Positions 42,963 through 53,061 of a stretch of 64,000 nt of DNA are shown here, in pieces. This DNA is from JAJDAT01 sp964344185. GTDB lineage: Bacteria; Nitrospinota; Nitrospinia; Nitrospinales; JAJDAT01. Where the stretch lies: positions 109,188 to 173,187 of the forward strand of contig CAYFMN010000004.1 in the NCBI GenBank assembly GCA_964344185.1. Direction: 5' to 3'. Made by a program: the position numbers and the translations under genes. The first letter of the stretch is position 1. Each line of letters begins with the position of its first letter. The notes beneath the pieces were generated by a model. The model saw nothing but the letters and a program-made list of their open reading frames with translations. It ran no database searches and was not told the DNA's origin.

Positions 42963-44669
42963 TCATTTTTTTAATTTATAGATAACAACAAAATACTCCA
43001 TTCCAGGCTTAGGAAAAGCTTTTACAACCTGGAAATTGGGATTCGACCATATGAATGGCTCGTTCAAAAAAAGAGACGAAGTTCTCTTCACTAAATATAA
43101 ATCCCCTAAATCGGACACATTAAAACGGTCTAAAAACTTTCCCGTAAAAAACTCATGGCTGGGTAACGTTTTTATCTGAGGCTCTAAAATTCCTCGCTCG
43201 AATATCCAAAAAGCTTGAATCAATCTAATATTCGGATTGTCCATTAAATATACAAACATAGCGTTAGCCGGCGTTCCCCAATTTGAAGACGTAAGCACAG
43301 TAATTTTTTTGAGTTTTGCTTTTCCTTCAAAAAACCGCACAGCTTCTGGAACGCCATAACCAGAATATAAGCTTTTAACGAATTGCGAATGATCAGAATC
43401 AATCAAAGGAGCGTGTTCAGGATCAGAAATAATTTGAAAATCAAATTTTATCGCTGGAAATAAAATTACCGTTAGAATTAGAGCTGGCAAAACGCTAATC
43501 AGTTTTTTAAATTGTTTTTCTTCAAACCAAGCCCAAGCTCTTAGACAAGCCAATCCAGCCCAAATGATTAATGGGGTAGCGCAAAACACATAATATCTAG
43601 AAAACCCTGTCCCTGCCGTTCCAGCTAAAGCTATAAAAGGCAAACAAAAATAAACCAACAAAATAATATCGTTGCGGTCGACCTCCTTAAGTCTTAAAAC
43701 CAAATAAAAAGCCGATAAAACGAAAATAGGTTCCGTTAAATATGTTGTGAAGTATTTTGTAATTCCTGGTAAATGAGCTATCGCTTTCTTTGGGACTCCT
43801 AGAAGTAAACTTTCAATCCCCTCCTTACCTTGACCATGCGTATTGGGAATAATAATATTTTGAATAGGGTTATTATCGTGGGTTAACAAAATAACCAGGT
43901 AAGGAAACGCCATCCAAATTAATCCAGCGACATAACAAAGAATTAAATGTTTCCATTTAGGACCGCCCTCGTCTTTATAAAAAAAAGCTTTTAGAACTAG
44001 CGGCAAAAAAGCAAATAGCAAAGAAGTCGCTAACGTTAAAAAACCAATTCCCATTAAAAAAGATAAAAACGCATAATCTTTTAATTTAGGAACTCTATCC
44101 TTTTCAAATAATTTAATGGTTTGCCAAACAGTCCAAACAAAACATGCGTTTAGCAAACTCGATTCATGGGCAAGCCGATCAAAAAATAAGTGATATGGAC
44201 TAATTATGTATAAGAAAGATAAAAACCAACCTAATCGTATAGAATGAAGCGATTTACCAATCTGAAAAAGACCTATTAGAGACAGGCCCCCCGCCAAAGC
44301 CGAAACAGCGCGACCGGCAAATAAAGGATCCGAAAAAAAATTAAAATTAATAGCGGAAAGCCACACTTGCAAAGGCTTTTTGTTATCTATTAAAAGAGAT
44401 ATCCAAACATTAGCCGAATCTTCTCCAACCATTTTTGCCCAGTGGAGATAAACCGCCTCGTCGGTAAATATAGGAAGGAACGTTAAATTAAAAAAACGGG
44501 TGACTAAAAAAGATATAACAATGATTATTGGAATAGCAATGAATTCAAAATACGACGAGTTTGCGTTACGTAAGCTAATATTCAAATCATTGCCGTCGAG
44601 AAAAAAATTGTGGGAAACTATAGAAAAAAATAAAGGTAAGGAAAGTAATTCCAGAAATCCAAGCGCCAA
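42963..44669 (-). CDS. GT39 (ArnT/PMT-like) membrane glycosyltransferase
   Basis: Up to 568 residues. The FTDEAVYLHWA loop has the acidic pair of GT-C enzymes of the GT39/PMT type, with about eleven membrane helices and a C-terminal periplasmic domain (YSGYGVPEAVRFF). The ATG at 44669 overlaps the upstream YfhO-like gene by 83 bases; a TTG at 44585, one base beyond that gene's stop, is an alternative start. A paralogue, frameshifted, lies at 62071-63731. It would transfer sugar from a polyprenyl-phosphate carrier; acceptor unknown. Confidence 0.82.
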   Translation of the reverse strand: MALGFLELLSLPLFFSIVSHNFFLDGNDLNISLRNANSSYFEFIAIPIIIVISFLVTRFFNLTFLPIFTDEAVYLHWAKMVGEDSANVWISLLIDNKKPLQVWLSAINFNFFSDPLFAGRAVSALAGGLSLIGLFQIGKSLHSIRLGWFLSFLYIISPYHLFFDRLAHESSLLNACFVWTVWQTIKLFEKDRVPKLKDYAFLSFLMGIGFLTLATSLLFAFLPLVLKAFFYKDEGGPKWKHLILCYVAGLIWMAFPYLVILLTHDNNPIQNIIIPNTHGQGKEGIESLLLGVPKKAIAHLPGITKYFTTYLTEPIFVLSAFYLVLRLKEVDRNDIILLVYFCLPFIALAGTAGTGFSRYYVFCATPLIIWAGLACLRAWAWFEEKQFKKLISVLPALILTVILFPAIKFDFQIISDPEHAPLIDSDHSQFVKSLYSGYGVPEAVRFFEGKAKLKKITVLTSSNWGTPANAMFVYLMDNPNIRLIQAFWIFERGILEPQIKTLPSHEFFTGKFLDRFNVSDLGDLYLVKRTSSLFLNEPFIWSNPNFQVVKAFPKPGMEYFVVIYKLKK

Positions 44670-46848
44670 TCACGAATGTTAACGGCTCGAACCAGATCTC
44701 CACTTTATTTACAGTTTTTTCAATTTCTATCGCTCTAAAAATCGAATTTGCTTTTAAAACTTTGGTTTCATCTCCGTTTATAGCAGCTTTCCAACCGGGG
44801 TAATACACGTCAGTAAGCACCAAAAAACCTTTATTTTTAGCATGTAATTCTAAAGAGACTCTACTTCCCCTATTCATTAAATTAGTGATTTTATAGTCTG
44901 CCAAAACTTTATCAAGTTGAGTCAAATCGGCACCGCCTTCTAGATACACAATCGACAAAGGATCAAACTGTTCCTCTTCTAAAGATTTTTTTAAATCGAA
45001 GTTATCCACAGTTCTCGACTCGGTAACAAAAAAAGCCCTAGGATAGGCGTCTTGGTTTTCCAAAAAGTCATTAATTATTTTAAATTGCGTTCTCCCTGGA
45101 AAATTATCAGTTAAAGTTTTAAGGTCAAAACTGTCAGTAAATTTAACGCCTAATATATTCAAAGTTTTTTGTGAATTAAGATCCAATTGCGAATAACTTT
45201 TTAATTTAAAGGGATTATAACCGCCTACATTTGAAAATCCATATACTAAGCCCCAATTACCTAAAATCAAATTTTTTCCGCCTATCAAAAATCTAGTGTC
45301 ATGGGGCTGTTTTTCAGCCAGTTTCAAAGCTGGATTTGCTTTAATCCCATTAATAAAATTTGTTTTTGAGGCCTGTTGTTGATTAAAAATTGGTCGATAA
45401 ACAAAAATATCAACTAAAACAATTATCAAAATCACAAAAACACATAAGCGATTCCATCCTGGAAAAAGTGTTTTTACTAGATAAAACAAAAAAACCAAAC
45501 CGGTAATGATAAGACTATTACTTAGTTGCCACTTTATAAAATCGTTTGGCAATTTTTCTGGAGTTGGAGCAAGAAAAATAAGTCCCAAAATCAAAATTCC
45601 CAGATAAATTACTTTACGCTTGAAGTTTTTTCTCTCATTTACTTGATCAGAGTTAGAATTAAAATCCGAACACCCAAAAGCGGCTAGCACGGCAACGCAA
45701 AAAGTTAAAACCATAAGAAATCTTGCAGGAACTCGGAAAAAAGAAAACCCAGGAGCAAAATCATAGAACAATTTATAAATTGGAGTATTTTTACCAAACG
45801 AAAGAATTAGAGCCAATATTCCAACAACACAAAAAAACCGACCAATATTTTTGGGACTATTTAAAACGCCGCAAACAGCTAAAAAAATAGTTCCCACGCC
45901 TAAGTAATTTCTAAACTCCCATCTTTGCCAGCTTTCATAGGTTGCTATATTCCAGTCGGGTAATAAAAAAGACCAAAGAGCAGCAATGGGTAAAGAGTCA
46001 GTAACAGCTCCATTAAAATCCATAGAACTACGAGCCGTTTGACTTAGAAATTCAGCTGTAGGCAAAATTTGAATCGTTCCCAAAAGAAAAAATAAAACAA
46101 CAATTCCTATAAATCGTAGTGCATTGAAAATAATGAGGTCTGATTTTCCCCAAGCTAGAAAAATATAAAATAAAGAAAATGCATAAAATATAAACAACGT
46201 CATTTGTGGATGACCTCCAAGCAGGGATATCGCTAAAAATAAAGGACACCCCCAAATCCACCTTGAATCGTCTTCAAACCCCTTTAGACAACAAAAAAAT
46301 ACCGCTGGAAGCCAAATTCCAGAATGCACCATATTAGTATGATGCGCATGACTAAAGAAAAAACCTCCAAATGCGTAAACAGCTCCGCCCAATAAAGAAC
46401 TAACAAAGTCTAAATTCAACTTTCTTAAAAAAATAAATGTAAACCAAGCCGCTAAGATAAAATGAAATATAATTTGGCTCTGATATAATTCATAAAATTC
46501 CAGAATTTCTTTTTTGGGGAGCAAAGATAAAGCAAGATTCAATGGATAAAAAACACCTGTTTGGATATCGGCTTGAAAAGGAGTTCCTCCAAACATATGA
46601 GGATTCCAAAGTGGAATAAAACCTTCTCGAATTTCTTTATCTGCATAAAACCTGTTAGGTAAATTTTGAGCGATAAAATCTTCGGTTAACCAATGCTTAT
46701 TTTGGAGTATTTCAAAAAAGAAACCTGCGGCCAATATTGAAAATAAAATAAAGGCCAAACAATTAATTATGAGACCGCGTTTAAAGGGATTCAAAAAAGC
46801 CTCGGTAACTGCAAACAGTAGGTTGGAGCGTTTTAACTTTGCGCTCAA
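44587..46848 (-). CDS. YfhO-like multi-spanning membrane protein
   Basis: 753 residues from a TTG. The N-terminal block WNPHMFGGTPFQADIQTGVFYPLNL and about twelve membrane helices, then a C-terminal soluble domain (YPRAFFVTESR, KGFLVLTDVYYPGWKAAING), match the YfhO family, whose members are GT-C-fold proteins linked to glycosylation of teichoic acid or cell-surface polymers in other bacteria. Upstream of, and overlapping, the GT39 gene: a two-gene unit. Confidence 0.85.
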   Translation of the reverse strand: MSAKLKRSNLLFAVTEAFLNPFKRGLIINCLAFILFSILAAGFFFEILQNKHWLTEDFIAQNLPNRFYADKEIREGFIPLWNPHMFGGTPFQADIQTGVFYPLNLALSLLPKKEILEFYELYQSQIIFHFILAAWFTFIFLRKLNLDFVSSLLGGAVYAFGGFFFSHAHHTNMVHSGIWLPAVFFCCLKGFEDDSRWIWGCPLFLAISLLGGHPQMTLFIFYAFSLFYIFLAWGKSDLIIFNALRFIGIVVLFFLLGTIQILPTAEFLSQTARSSMDFNGAVTDSLPIAALWSFLLPDWNIATYESWQRWEFRNYLGVGTIFLAVCGVLNSPKNIGRFFCVVGILALILSFGKNTPIYKLFYDFAPGFSFFRVPARFLMVLTFCVAVLAAFGCSDFNSNSDQVNERKNFKRKVIYLGILILGLIFLAPTPEKLPNDFIKWQLSNSLIITGLVFLFYLVKTLFPGWNRLCVFVILIIVLVDIFVYRPIFNQQQASKTNFINGIKANPALKLAEKQPHDTRFLIGGKNLILGNWGLVYGFSNVGGYNPFKLKSYSQLDLNSQKTLNILGVKFTDSFDLKTLTDNFPGRTQFKIINDFLENQDAYPRAFFVTESRTVDNFDLKKSLEEEQFDPLSIVYLEGGADLTQLDKVLADYKITNLMNRGSRVSLELHAKNKGFLVLTDVYYPGWKAAINGDETKVLKANSIFRAIEIEKTVNKVEIWFEPLTFVIGAWISGITFLTFIFFYSFPQFFSRRQ

Positions 46849-46931
46849 TAAACTTTGAATAAAGCGTAGGATTGACTGCTTATGAAAGCATTAAACCGTT
46901 TCTAATAAAATTTCTCAAGGGTTTTTAACTT

Positions 46932-47032
46932 AAGGGAACTTTTAAAAATTCAGATTTGCCTGGAGACTGGCCCTTAAATTCAAGGGCCAGTCGATAACAA
47001 ACCAGTTAAAATGCCAATTATTAGAGGTTCTC
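46932..47032 (-). repeat. Dispersed palindromic intergenic repeat, copy 3 (inverted)
   Basis: On the minus strand it reads GAACCTCTAATAATTGGC at its left end and ends near TTAAGGGAAC. The central stem is longest here: CTGGCCCTT (46967-46975) with AAGGGCCAG (46982-46990), loop of six. It sits in the 322-base gap between the divergent YfhO-like gene and gnd, where I see no other gene. Confidence 0.8.
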
Positions 47033-47170
47033 ATAAAAAAGTTTTCAAAATACGATGTTCATTGCAATTCCAATTAATTCTCTACATTTCAATCAAATAA
47101 TATTTTTTATACTCAGAGCATGGCAAAAAAATAAATACTATTTTCGCACCGTTAAATATGGGAGTTTTAA

Positions 47171-48070
47171 ATGAAAATCGGCTTTATTGGTCTAGGCAAA
47201 ATGGGAGCTAAGATGACTGAACGTCTTTTACGTGATAGTCATGAAATAACCGTATATGACAAAAACTCCGATAGCGTAAAAGAAATGCAAAAGCTCGGGG
47301 CTACAGCTGCGTCTTCGATGGAAGATTTAATTAAAAATCTTCCTGAAAAGAAAATTGTTTGGCTAATGGTGCCATCCGGCAATCCAGTAGACGAAAATAT
47401 CGAAGTTTTATTACCTTTACTAGATCAAGGAGACATCATAATAGACGGAGGTAATTCAAACTGGCGAGAGAGCCAAAAAAGAGCCGCCCGAACTCAAAAA
47501 AACGGAATTTATTTTGTCGATTGCGGGACAAGCGGCGGCGTTTGGGGCCTGGAAAATGGCTATTGTCTAATGTATGGCGGAAACCCAGAACCCATTAAAT
47601 TATTAGAGCCTATATTTAAAACTCTAGCTCCAGAAAATGGCTATATTCATTGCGGTCCATGCGGTTCAGGGCATTTTGTTAAAATGATTCATAACGCAAT
47701 AGAATATGGAATGATGCAAGCTTACGCTGAAGGCTTTGAATTAATGCAAAATTCTGAATTTGATTTTGACTTGGAAGGAATTTCCAAGGCCTGGATGCAT
47801 GGAAGCGTAATTAGATCCTGGTTACTTGAACTGGTAGGAAACGCCTTGTCGGAAGATCCCAAACTAGATTCAATAAAAGATTACGTACAAGATAGCGGAG
47901 AAGGAAGATGGGCTTTGCAATCGGCAATCGATTTCAATACCCCCGCTCCGGTACTCGCTGCGTCCTTATTTACTCGTTTCAGATCAAGACAAACGGAAAC
48001 GTTTTCTGGAAAAATGCTAGCCGCTTTAAGACAACAATTTGGCGGACATTCAACCAAAAAAAATAATTGA
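47171..48070 (+). CDS. gnd: 6-phosphogluconate dehydrogenase, decarboxylating (short type)
   Basis: 299 residues: GFIGLGKMGAKM Rossmann start, VDCGTSGGVWGLENGY and KMIHNAIEYGMMQ with the catalytic Lys. The ~300-residue length marks the short GntZ/Gnd-like branch, often NAD-preferring, rather than the ~470-residue classical enzyme. It oxidises 6-phosphogluconate to ribulose-5-phosphate. First gene of gnd-zwf-pgl; zwf starts 13 bases after its stop. Confidence 0.93.
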   Translation: MKIGFIGLGKMGAKMTERLLRDSHEITVYDKNSDSVKEMQKLGATAASSMEDLIKNLPEKKIVWLMVPSGNPVDENIEVLLPLLDQGDIIIDGGNSNWRESQKRAARTQKNGIYFVDCGTSGGVWGLENGYCLMYGGNPEPIKLLEPIFKTLAPENGYIHCGPCGSGHFVKMIHNAIEYGMMQAYAEGFELMQNSEFDFDLEGISKAWMHGSVIRSWLLELVGNALSEDPKLDSIKDYVQDSGEGRWALQSAIDFNTPAPVLAASLFTRFRSRQTETFSGKMLAALRQQFGGHSTKKNN

Positions 48071-48083
48071 GGAATTGAATGTA

Positions 48084-49619
48084 ATGGATAAGCCACAACC
48101 TTGCGTTCTCGTGATTTTTGGAGCATCAGGCGATCTGACAAAACGGAAACTTGTGCCAGCTTTATTCAACCTATATGAACAAAAATTATTGCCAGAAAAA
48201 TTCGTAATACTTGGAGTTGGTCGTAAATCATTCGATGATGAGAGTTTTCGTAAATACATCGGTGAAAATTTAAAAATTTTTGCAAAATTAGAAAAAGTTG
48301 ACGAAACAGTAGAGAAGGAGTTTATTCAAAACTTTTATTTTTGTTCTATCGATACAAATGCTATTCCGGAATATTCTAAAATAAAGCAAAAGCTGACCCG
48401 CATTGTCTCAGATTACAATATTGATCGGAATTTTCTTTTTTACCTATCCTCTCCTCCTAGCTTATATGAACGCATAGTCGCCGGCTTGGGAACTTGTGAT
48501 TTACAAAAAGAAGAAACTTTTCAACATAACTGGAAAAGGCTGGTTGTAGAAAAACCTTTCGGTCAAGATTTAGAATCCGCTAAAACTTTAAATAAGAATA
48601 TTCTAAAAGTTTTTCGTGAAAAACAAGTTTACAGAATTGATCACTATCTGGGAAAAGAAACGGTTCAAAATATTTTGGCCCTTCGGTTTTCTAATGGAAT
48701 CTTTGAACCTCTGTGGAACCGTAACTATATTAACTATGTAGAAATTACAGCGGCAGAGCAATTAGGAGTCGAAAATCGCGGTGGGTATTACGATGATATA
48801 GGCGCCTTAAGAGATATGGTTCAAAACCACCTCCTGCAGCTACTTGGAACCATTGCAATCGAACCTCCTGGTTCCTTTGAACCGCAAGCGGTGAGAAACG
48901 AAATGGTAAAAATATTCCGCTCACTTCAAGAAATTTCCCCTGAAAAAATCGCAGAATTTTCAATACGAGGCCAATACACTGAAGGGCTTTTAAACGGCAA
49001 GCAATTGAGAGGATATAGACAAGAAGAAGGAGTCGATTCAAATTCACGCACCGAAACATTTGCCGCAGTCAAAATCTTTGTGGATAACTGGCGATGGGAT
49101 GGAGTTCCTTTTATTATAAGAACCGGGAAAAGGATGCCTACGCGAGTAACGGAGGTAGCTGTAAACTTTAAACCGGCTCCTCACTTCCTTTTTTCAAAAG
49201 ATAATCCAGATTATCAAACCCCAAATCGTTTAATCATGAGAATTCAACCCGACGAGGGAATGCTTCTAAATTTTGGCATGAAATCACCAGGAAGCGGTTT
49301 TCAAATTAAAAATGTGGGAATGGATTTCCACTATTCAAACTTATCGGACGATAGATTACCAGATTCATATGAAAGGCTTCTTTTAGACGCGCTTTTAGGA
49401 GACGCTACTTTATTTTATAGAGGAGACGCTGCCGAAGCGTGTTGGACCTTTGTACAACCTATTTTAGACGCGTGGAACAGTGAGGAAATACCATTATATG
49501 GATATCCTGCTGCAACATGGGGACCCGCTGAATCAGCCAGCTTGTTAACAGGCTATGATTCAGATTGGCGTTATCCATGCAAAAACATATCTAGCGATGA
49601 CAAATTCTGCGAACTCTGA
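48084..49619 (+). CDS. zwf: Glucose-6-phosphate 1-dehydrogenase
   Basis: 511 residues from ATG 48084, which has a GAGGA about ten bases upstream; the frame opens at 48039 inside gnd. VIFGASGDLTKRKLVPAL binds the nucleotide, RIDHYLGKETVQN is the active-site signature, and the C-terminal WGP-type end is complete. It oxidises glucose-6-phosphate to 6-phosphogluconolactone. Its end overlaps pgl by 23 bases. Confidence 0.96.
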   Translation: MDKPQPCVLVIFGASGDLTKRKLVPALFNLYEQKLLPEKFVILGVGRKSFDDESFRKYIGENLKIFAKLEKVDETVEKEFIQNFYFCSIDTNAIPEYSKIKQKLTRIVSDYNIDRNFLFYLSSPPSLYERIVAGLGTCDLQKEETFQHNWKRLVVEKPFGQDLESAKTLNKNILKVFREKQVYRIDHYLGKETVQNILALRFSNGIFEPLWNRNYINYVEITAAEQLGVENRGGYYDDIGALRDMVQNHLLQLLGTIAIEPPGSFEPQAVRNEMVKIFRSLQEISPEKIAEFSIRGQYTEGLLNGKQLRGYRQEEGVDSNSRTETFAAVKIFVDNWRWDGVPFIIRTGKRMPTRVTEVAVNFKPAPHFLFSKDNPDYQTPNRLIMRIQPDEGMLLNFGMKSPGSGFQIKNVGMDFHYSNLSDDRLPDSYERLLLDALLGDATLFYRGDAAEACWTFVQPILDAWNSEEIPLYGYPAATWGPAESASLLTGYDSDWRYPCKNISSDDKFCEL

Positions 49620-50355
49620 TCAAAAAAAAAATATTCGCGTATTTCCAAACACTAAAGTTTTAGTGGATACGTTGGCTGACGACCTCTGCCAAACCATAAT
49701 TAATAATCTCCAAAACAAAAATCTATTTTCTCTGGCTTTATCTGGTGGAAATACGCCTAAAGCATTGTACCGAAGGCTTTCTGAGGCTCCTTTTAAAAAT
49801 AAAGTAGATTGGAATTCTGTTTTGTTCTTATGGGGAGACGAAAGAAAAGCGCCTCCAGACTCGCAAGAAAGTAACTATAGAATGGTTTATGATGAATGGC
49901 TGAAAAAGCTTAATTTAAAAGGAGACAATATTTTAAGAATTCATGGCGAAGCAGATGCTATAAAAGAAGCCATCAGATATAATGAAATATTAGATCAAAA
50001 ATTATCTAAAAATCCATCAGGAATTCCTCAAGTAGATACTATTCTTTTAGGAGTTGGCACAGACGGTCATACCGCTTCCATATTTCCTGGAGATAAAAAA
50101 TTAGAAAACTCTCCGCCATGGTGTCGTGTTGCTCGGCAACCGCAAACTAATCAAGAGCGAATTACATTCACCGAAACCTTGATTAACGCCGCCTCCCATA
50201 CTATTTTTTTAGCGTGTGGAAAAGAAAAAGCTTCTATAATTTCAAAAATTGTAAAAAAACATCCTGAAGCTAAATCATATCCCGCATTTTGGATTGAGTC
50301 GAAAAATAAAAACCTAACCTGGTACTTAGACCAAGAAGCTGCATCGTTACTTTAG
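49597..50355 (+). CDS. pgl: 6-phosphogluconolactonase
   Basis: 252 residues from ATG 49597 (the frame opens at 49555 inside zwf). SLALSGGNTPKALYRRL, FLWGDERKAPPDSQESNYRM and LGVGTDGHTASIFPG are the DevB/SOL-type lactonase motifs. It hydrolyses the lactone made by Zwf and supplies Gnd. Overlap with zwf indicates coupling. Confidence 0.94.
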   Translation: MTNSANSDQKKNIRVFPNTKVLVDTLADDLCQTIINNLQNKNLFSLALSGGNTPKALYRRLSEAPFKNKVDWNSVLFLWGDERKAPPDSQESNYRMVYDEWLKKLNLKGDNILRIHGEADAIKEAIRYNEILDQKLSKNPSGIPQVDTILLGVGTDGHTASIFPGDKKLENSPPWCRVARQPQTNQERITFTETLINAASHTIFLACGKEKASIISKIVKKHPEAKSYPAFWIESKNKNLTWYLDQEAASLL

Positions 50356-50390
50356 ATACAAAGTTTAGGAAAAGGAGTTTTTGAAGAACC

Positions 50391-51356
50391 TTAATTTTTA
50401 CTTTTTCTCTTAATTATAAAAGTGGGTTTTTGTTGAGATTCGTAATAAGTGCGCATCATTAGCTCGGCTAACAGTCCAATTAAAATAGAGAGAAAACCGA
50501 TCAGAGTACACATCACTACCAGTAGCGGCAATGGTGTTTGGATAAAAGAGTCTCCTATCCAATATTTAAGATAAATAGCCCAACATCCAGCCAAAAAAGC
50601 TCCAACAAAATTTATTAATCCAAAACCGCCAAAAATATATATTGGTTTAACCGCAAAATCGACGAGAAATTTAATTACTATTAAATCAAGAATAACTTTG
50701 CCAATTCTTGCTAATCCATATTTTGAATATCCGAATTTTCTTGGACGGTGATTAACCTCAATTTCTGTTACTTTTGCTCCTTGCCAGGAAGCATAAACCG
50801 GAACAAATCTATGCATTTCCCCATAAAGATGAATGCCCTGGATGAATTCCTGTTTATAGGCTTTTAAAGTACACCCAAAATCATGTAACGGAATCCCACT
50901 CATCCAAGAAATAAACTTATTGGCAACAATGGAGGGCAATCGACGAGTGAACCACTTATCCTGACGATTTTTCCGCCAACCGCTCACAACATCAAAACCT
51001 TCGTCTATTTTATCTAAGAGTTTTTTGACATCATGAGGATCATTCTGCAAATCAGCGTCCATAGGAATAACAACGTGCCCACTTGCATGTTCGAACCCTG
51101 CGCTCAAAGCCGCAGTTTGTCCGAAGTTTTTCGTAAAATGTATAACTTTCAGATCAGGATAACTTTTAGAAAGTTCATCTAAAACTTCACCCGACCTATC
51201 TGTACTGCCATCGTTTACAGCAATAATTTCAAACACTCTTCCCAAGGCTGAAAGAGCCTTACTTACTTCTTCAACCAGTAGTGGAAGATTCTGTTCTTCA
51301 TTATAAATAGGAACAATAATAGATACGGAATTATTTATTTCCACACTTTTTCTCAA
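50391..51356 (-). CDS. GT2 glycosyltransferase, polyprenyl-phosphate sugar synthase-like
   Basis: 321 residues. VPIYNEEQNLPLLVEEV, NDGSTDRSGEVLDEL and DADLQNDPHDV (the DXD-like metal site) mark a DPM1/GtrB/ArnC-type GT2 domain; two membrane helices end the protein (about 232-256 and 266-292). Such enzymes load a sugar onto undecaprenyl phosphate, which GT-C proteins then use. As the last gene of a minus-strand unit with several GT-C proteins it is their likely donor-maker. Confidence 0.9.
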   Translation of the reverse strand: MRKSVEINNSVSIIVPIYNEEQNLPLLVEEVSKALSALGRVFEIIAVNDGSTDRSGEVLDELSKSYPDLKVIHFTKNFGQTAALSAGFEHASGHVVIPMDADLQNDPHDVKKLLDKIDEGFDVVSGWRKNRQDKWFTRRLPSIVANKFISWMSGIPLHDFGCTLKAYKQEFIQGIHLYGEMHRFVPVYASWQGAKVTEIEVNHRPRKFGYSKYGLARIGKVILDLIVIKFLVDFAVKPIYIFGGFGLINFVGAFLAGCWAIYLKYWIGDSFIQTPLPLLVVMCTLIGFLSILIGLLAELMMRTYYESQQKPTFIIKRKSKN

Positions 51357-51429
51357 CGTTGATCAATAACAAAATATAAAATAAATTCTAAAAAATTAAT
51401 TATCTTATTTTATACCAAAATAGAAATCT

Positions 51430-52971
51430 CTATATTTTTGAATTTTGTGATCTATTTAAAGTTTTCAATCTGGAATCAAAATCAATCCCTTTTAGAGAAT
51501 AAGCGTGGAAAGGGGCAAAAACCTTTTGATCCGATAACAGCTGGTAACGTTCTAATAGCCATTTCCAAATTGGATGTTTTGGAAAAACATAGTTAGTTAC
51601 TAATATTAAAACTGGAGGATTTTCTTTTAAGTCATTCTCCAGCTTTTTCGTTAATAACTTGGCAACAGGTCCATCTAAATAATAATAAAGCCAAACTTGT
51701 CCCGAGGGAGGGCGTCTTTTACTGTAAAAATACAAACCGTTTTCCATACCGATGTTAAAAAAATATTCATCTCGACTCAAAACTTGATTTATTAAAGGCG
51801 AAAGCTTTTTGCTGGCCGTAAATAATTTACCTTCTTCGCCATATTTTTTTTGCGGTAACTCATTTAAATCAATATTCAAATTTGGCAACTGGAAAAAAAC
51901 TAACGCTCCTAAAAAAACACCCCCTAATAGGTTTGTAGTTTTTTCAGGAAAGTTTTTGATTTGAGATTTTATGGAAAATAATGCATACCCGCCTGCGATC
52001 GACAAAACAGGCAACCACAGTTGGTAGTAATGGAAAAAAAATTGTCCAGGGAGCAAAATCATAAAAACAGCTGAAAAGGAATAAACGCTAATTAATATGC
52101 CCGTTCTTCCCGGTTTTTCTTGGTTAGAAAAAATAATTCCAACCAGAGACAACATTATTAGGGGAATTAAAGCGTACATTTTTTCAGGGATGAGAAATTC
52201 AGCAGAAAACCCCGCAAACAAGTTGATAAAAAAGTTTCCAGAATAATATTGGCTATAATCAAAGAAGAACTTCCAGTAATCGTCAAATATCCCAATTAAT
52301 TTAAAATATCCCCAGACACCCCCCCACGAAAAGAAACCAATAAAAGCCATAATTCCAACTTGCTTCAACGCTCGACCTTTTTGTTCCTTTCCAGAAACAG
52401 AAACAAAAAGACCAAGCGAAAAAAATACCGCCGCGACGACCGTAATCGGTTTATAAAAAGACGACATTGCAATTAAAATTCCAGCGCCTATTGCCGTTTG
52501 AACGCCAGAACCTTTACCTGAATCTCTCATTAAAAATGAAAAGGTTCCCGCTAAACATGCATTCATGAATAGCTCTGCGTTAGGTTGATTCGCTTGAATC
52601 ATCGGATCGCAAGAAATAACCGCCCAAAAAGCCGCAGCCCATAACGCCGCCGTTTGATCAATATTGGAAAGCGATGTATAGATCCCGACCATCGACAATA
52701 AAGAGAAGGTTACTCCAATAAGAAAAACTGTAACCTTTCCATAGCCAAATAAAGATTGAAATAAATAATATGTTACAAAACTTCCAGGAGGATGGTGATT
52801 AGTCAAGTTAGCGTATAAATATTGTCCGTTAAGCATTTCATCAGCATAAACCGCGTAACCCGTAATATCGCGCTCAAGCGGTTCCTCCACATAGTGATAT
52901 CGAGCCAATACGATTACAAAAGCTAAAAGAATAAAAACCATCGCAGTCTTTAAGTTTTCTTTTTGTATCAT
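51430..52971 (-). CDS. GT-C (PMT-like) membrane glycosyltransferase, copy A
   Basis: 513 residues. EEPLERDITGYAVYADEMLNG includes the E-R-D first-loop motif of PMT/GT39-type enzymes, followed by NHHPPGSF and about twelve membrane helices with a periplasmic C-terminal domain (SKRRPPSGQVW). It is closely related along its whole length to the next gene upstream (53062-54597), a tandem duplicate. Expected to transfer a sugar from a lipid carrier in the periplasm. Confidence 0.83.
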   Translation of the reverse strand: MIQKENLKTAMVFILLAFVIVLARYHYVEEPLERDITGYAVYADEMLNGQYLYANLTNHHPPGSFVTYYLFQSLFGYGKVTVFLIGVTFSLLSMVGIYTSLSNIDQTAALWAAAFWAVISCDPMIQANQPNAELFMNACLAGTFSFLMRDSGKGSGVQTAIGAGILIAMSSFYKPITVVAAVFFSLGLFVSVSGKEQKGRALKQVGIMAFIGFFSWGGVWGYFKLIGIFDDYWKFFFDYSQYYSGNFFINLFAGFSAEFLIPEKMYALIPLIMLSLVGIIFSNQEKPGRTGILISVYSFSAVFMILLPGQFFFHYYQLWLPVLSIAGGYALFSIKSQIKNFPEKTTNLLGGVFLGALVFFQLPNLNIDLNELPQKKYGEEGKLFTASKKLSPLINQVLSRDEYFFNIGMENGLYFYSKRRPPSGQVWLYYYLDGPVAKLLTKKLENDLKENPPVLILVTNYVFPKHPIWKWLLERYQLLSDQKVFAPFHAYSLKGIDFDSRLKTLNRSQNSKI

Positions 52972-53061
52972 TCAGTCGAAATCCTTAGCCTGTTTTTTTA
53001 AGCTCCAAAGCAAATCTAATAATCGCGGATAAATTTTTCAAAAATATTGAAACTAAAGTCG

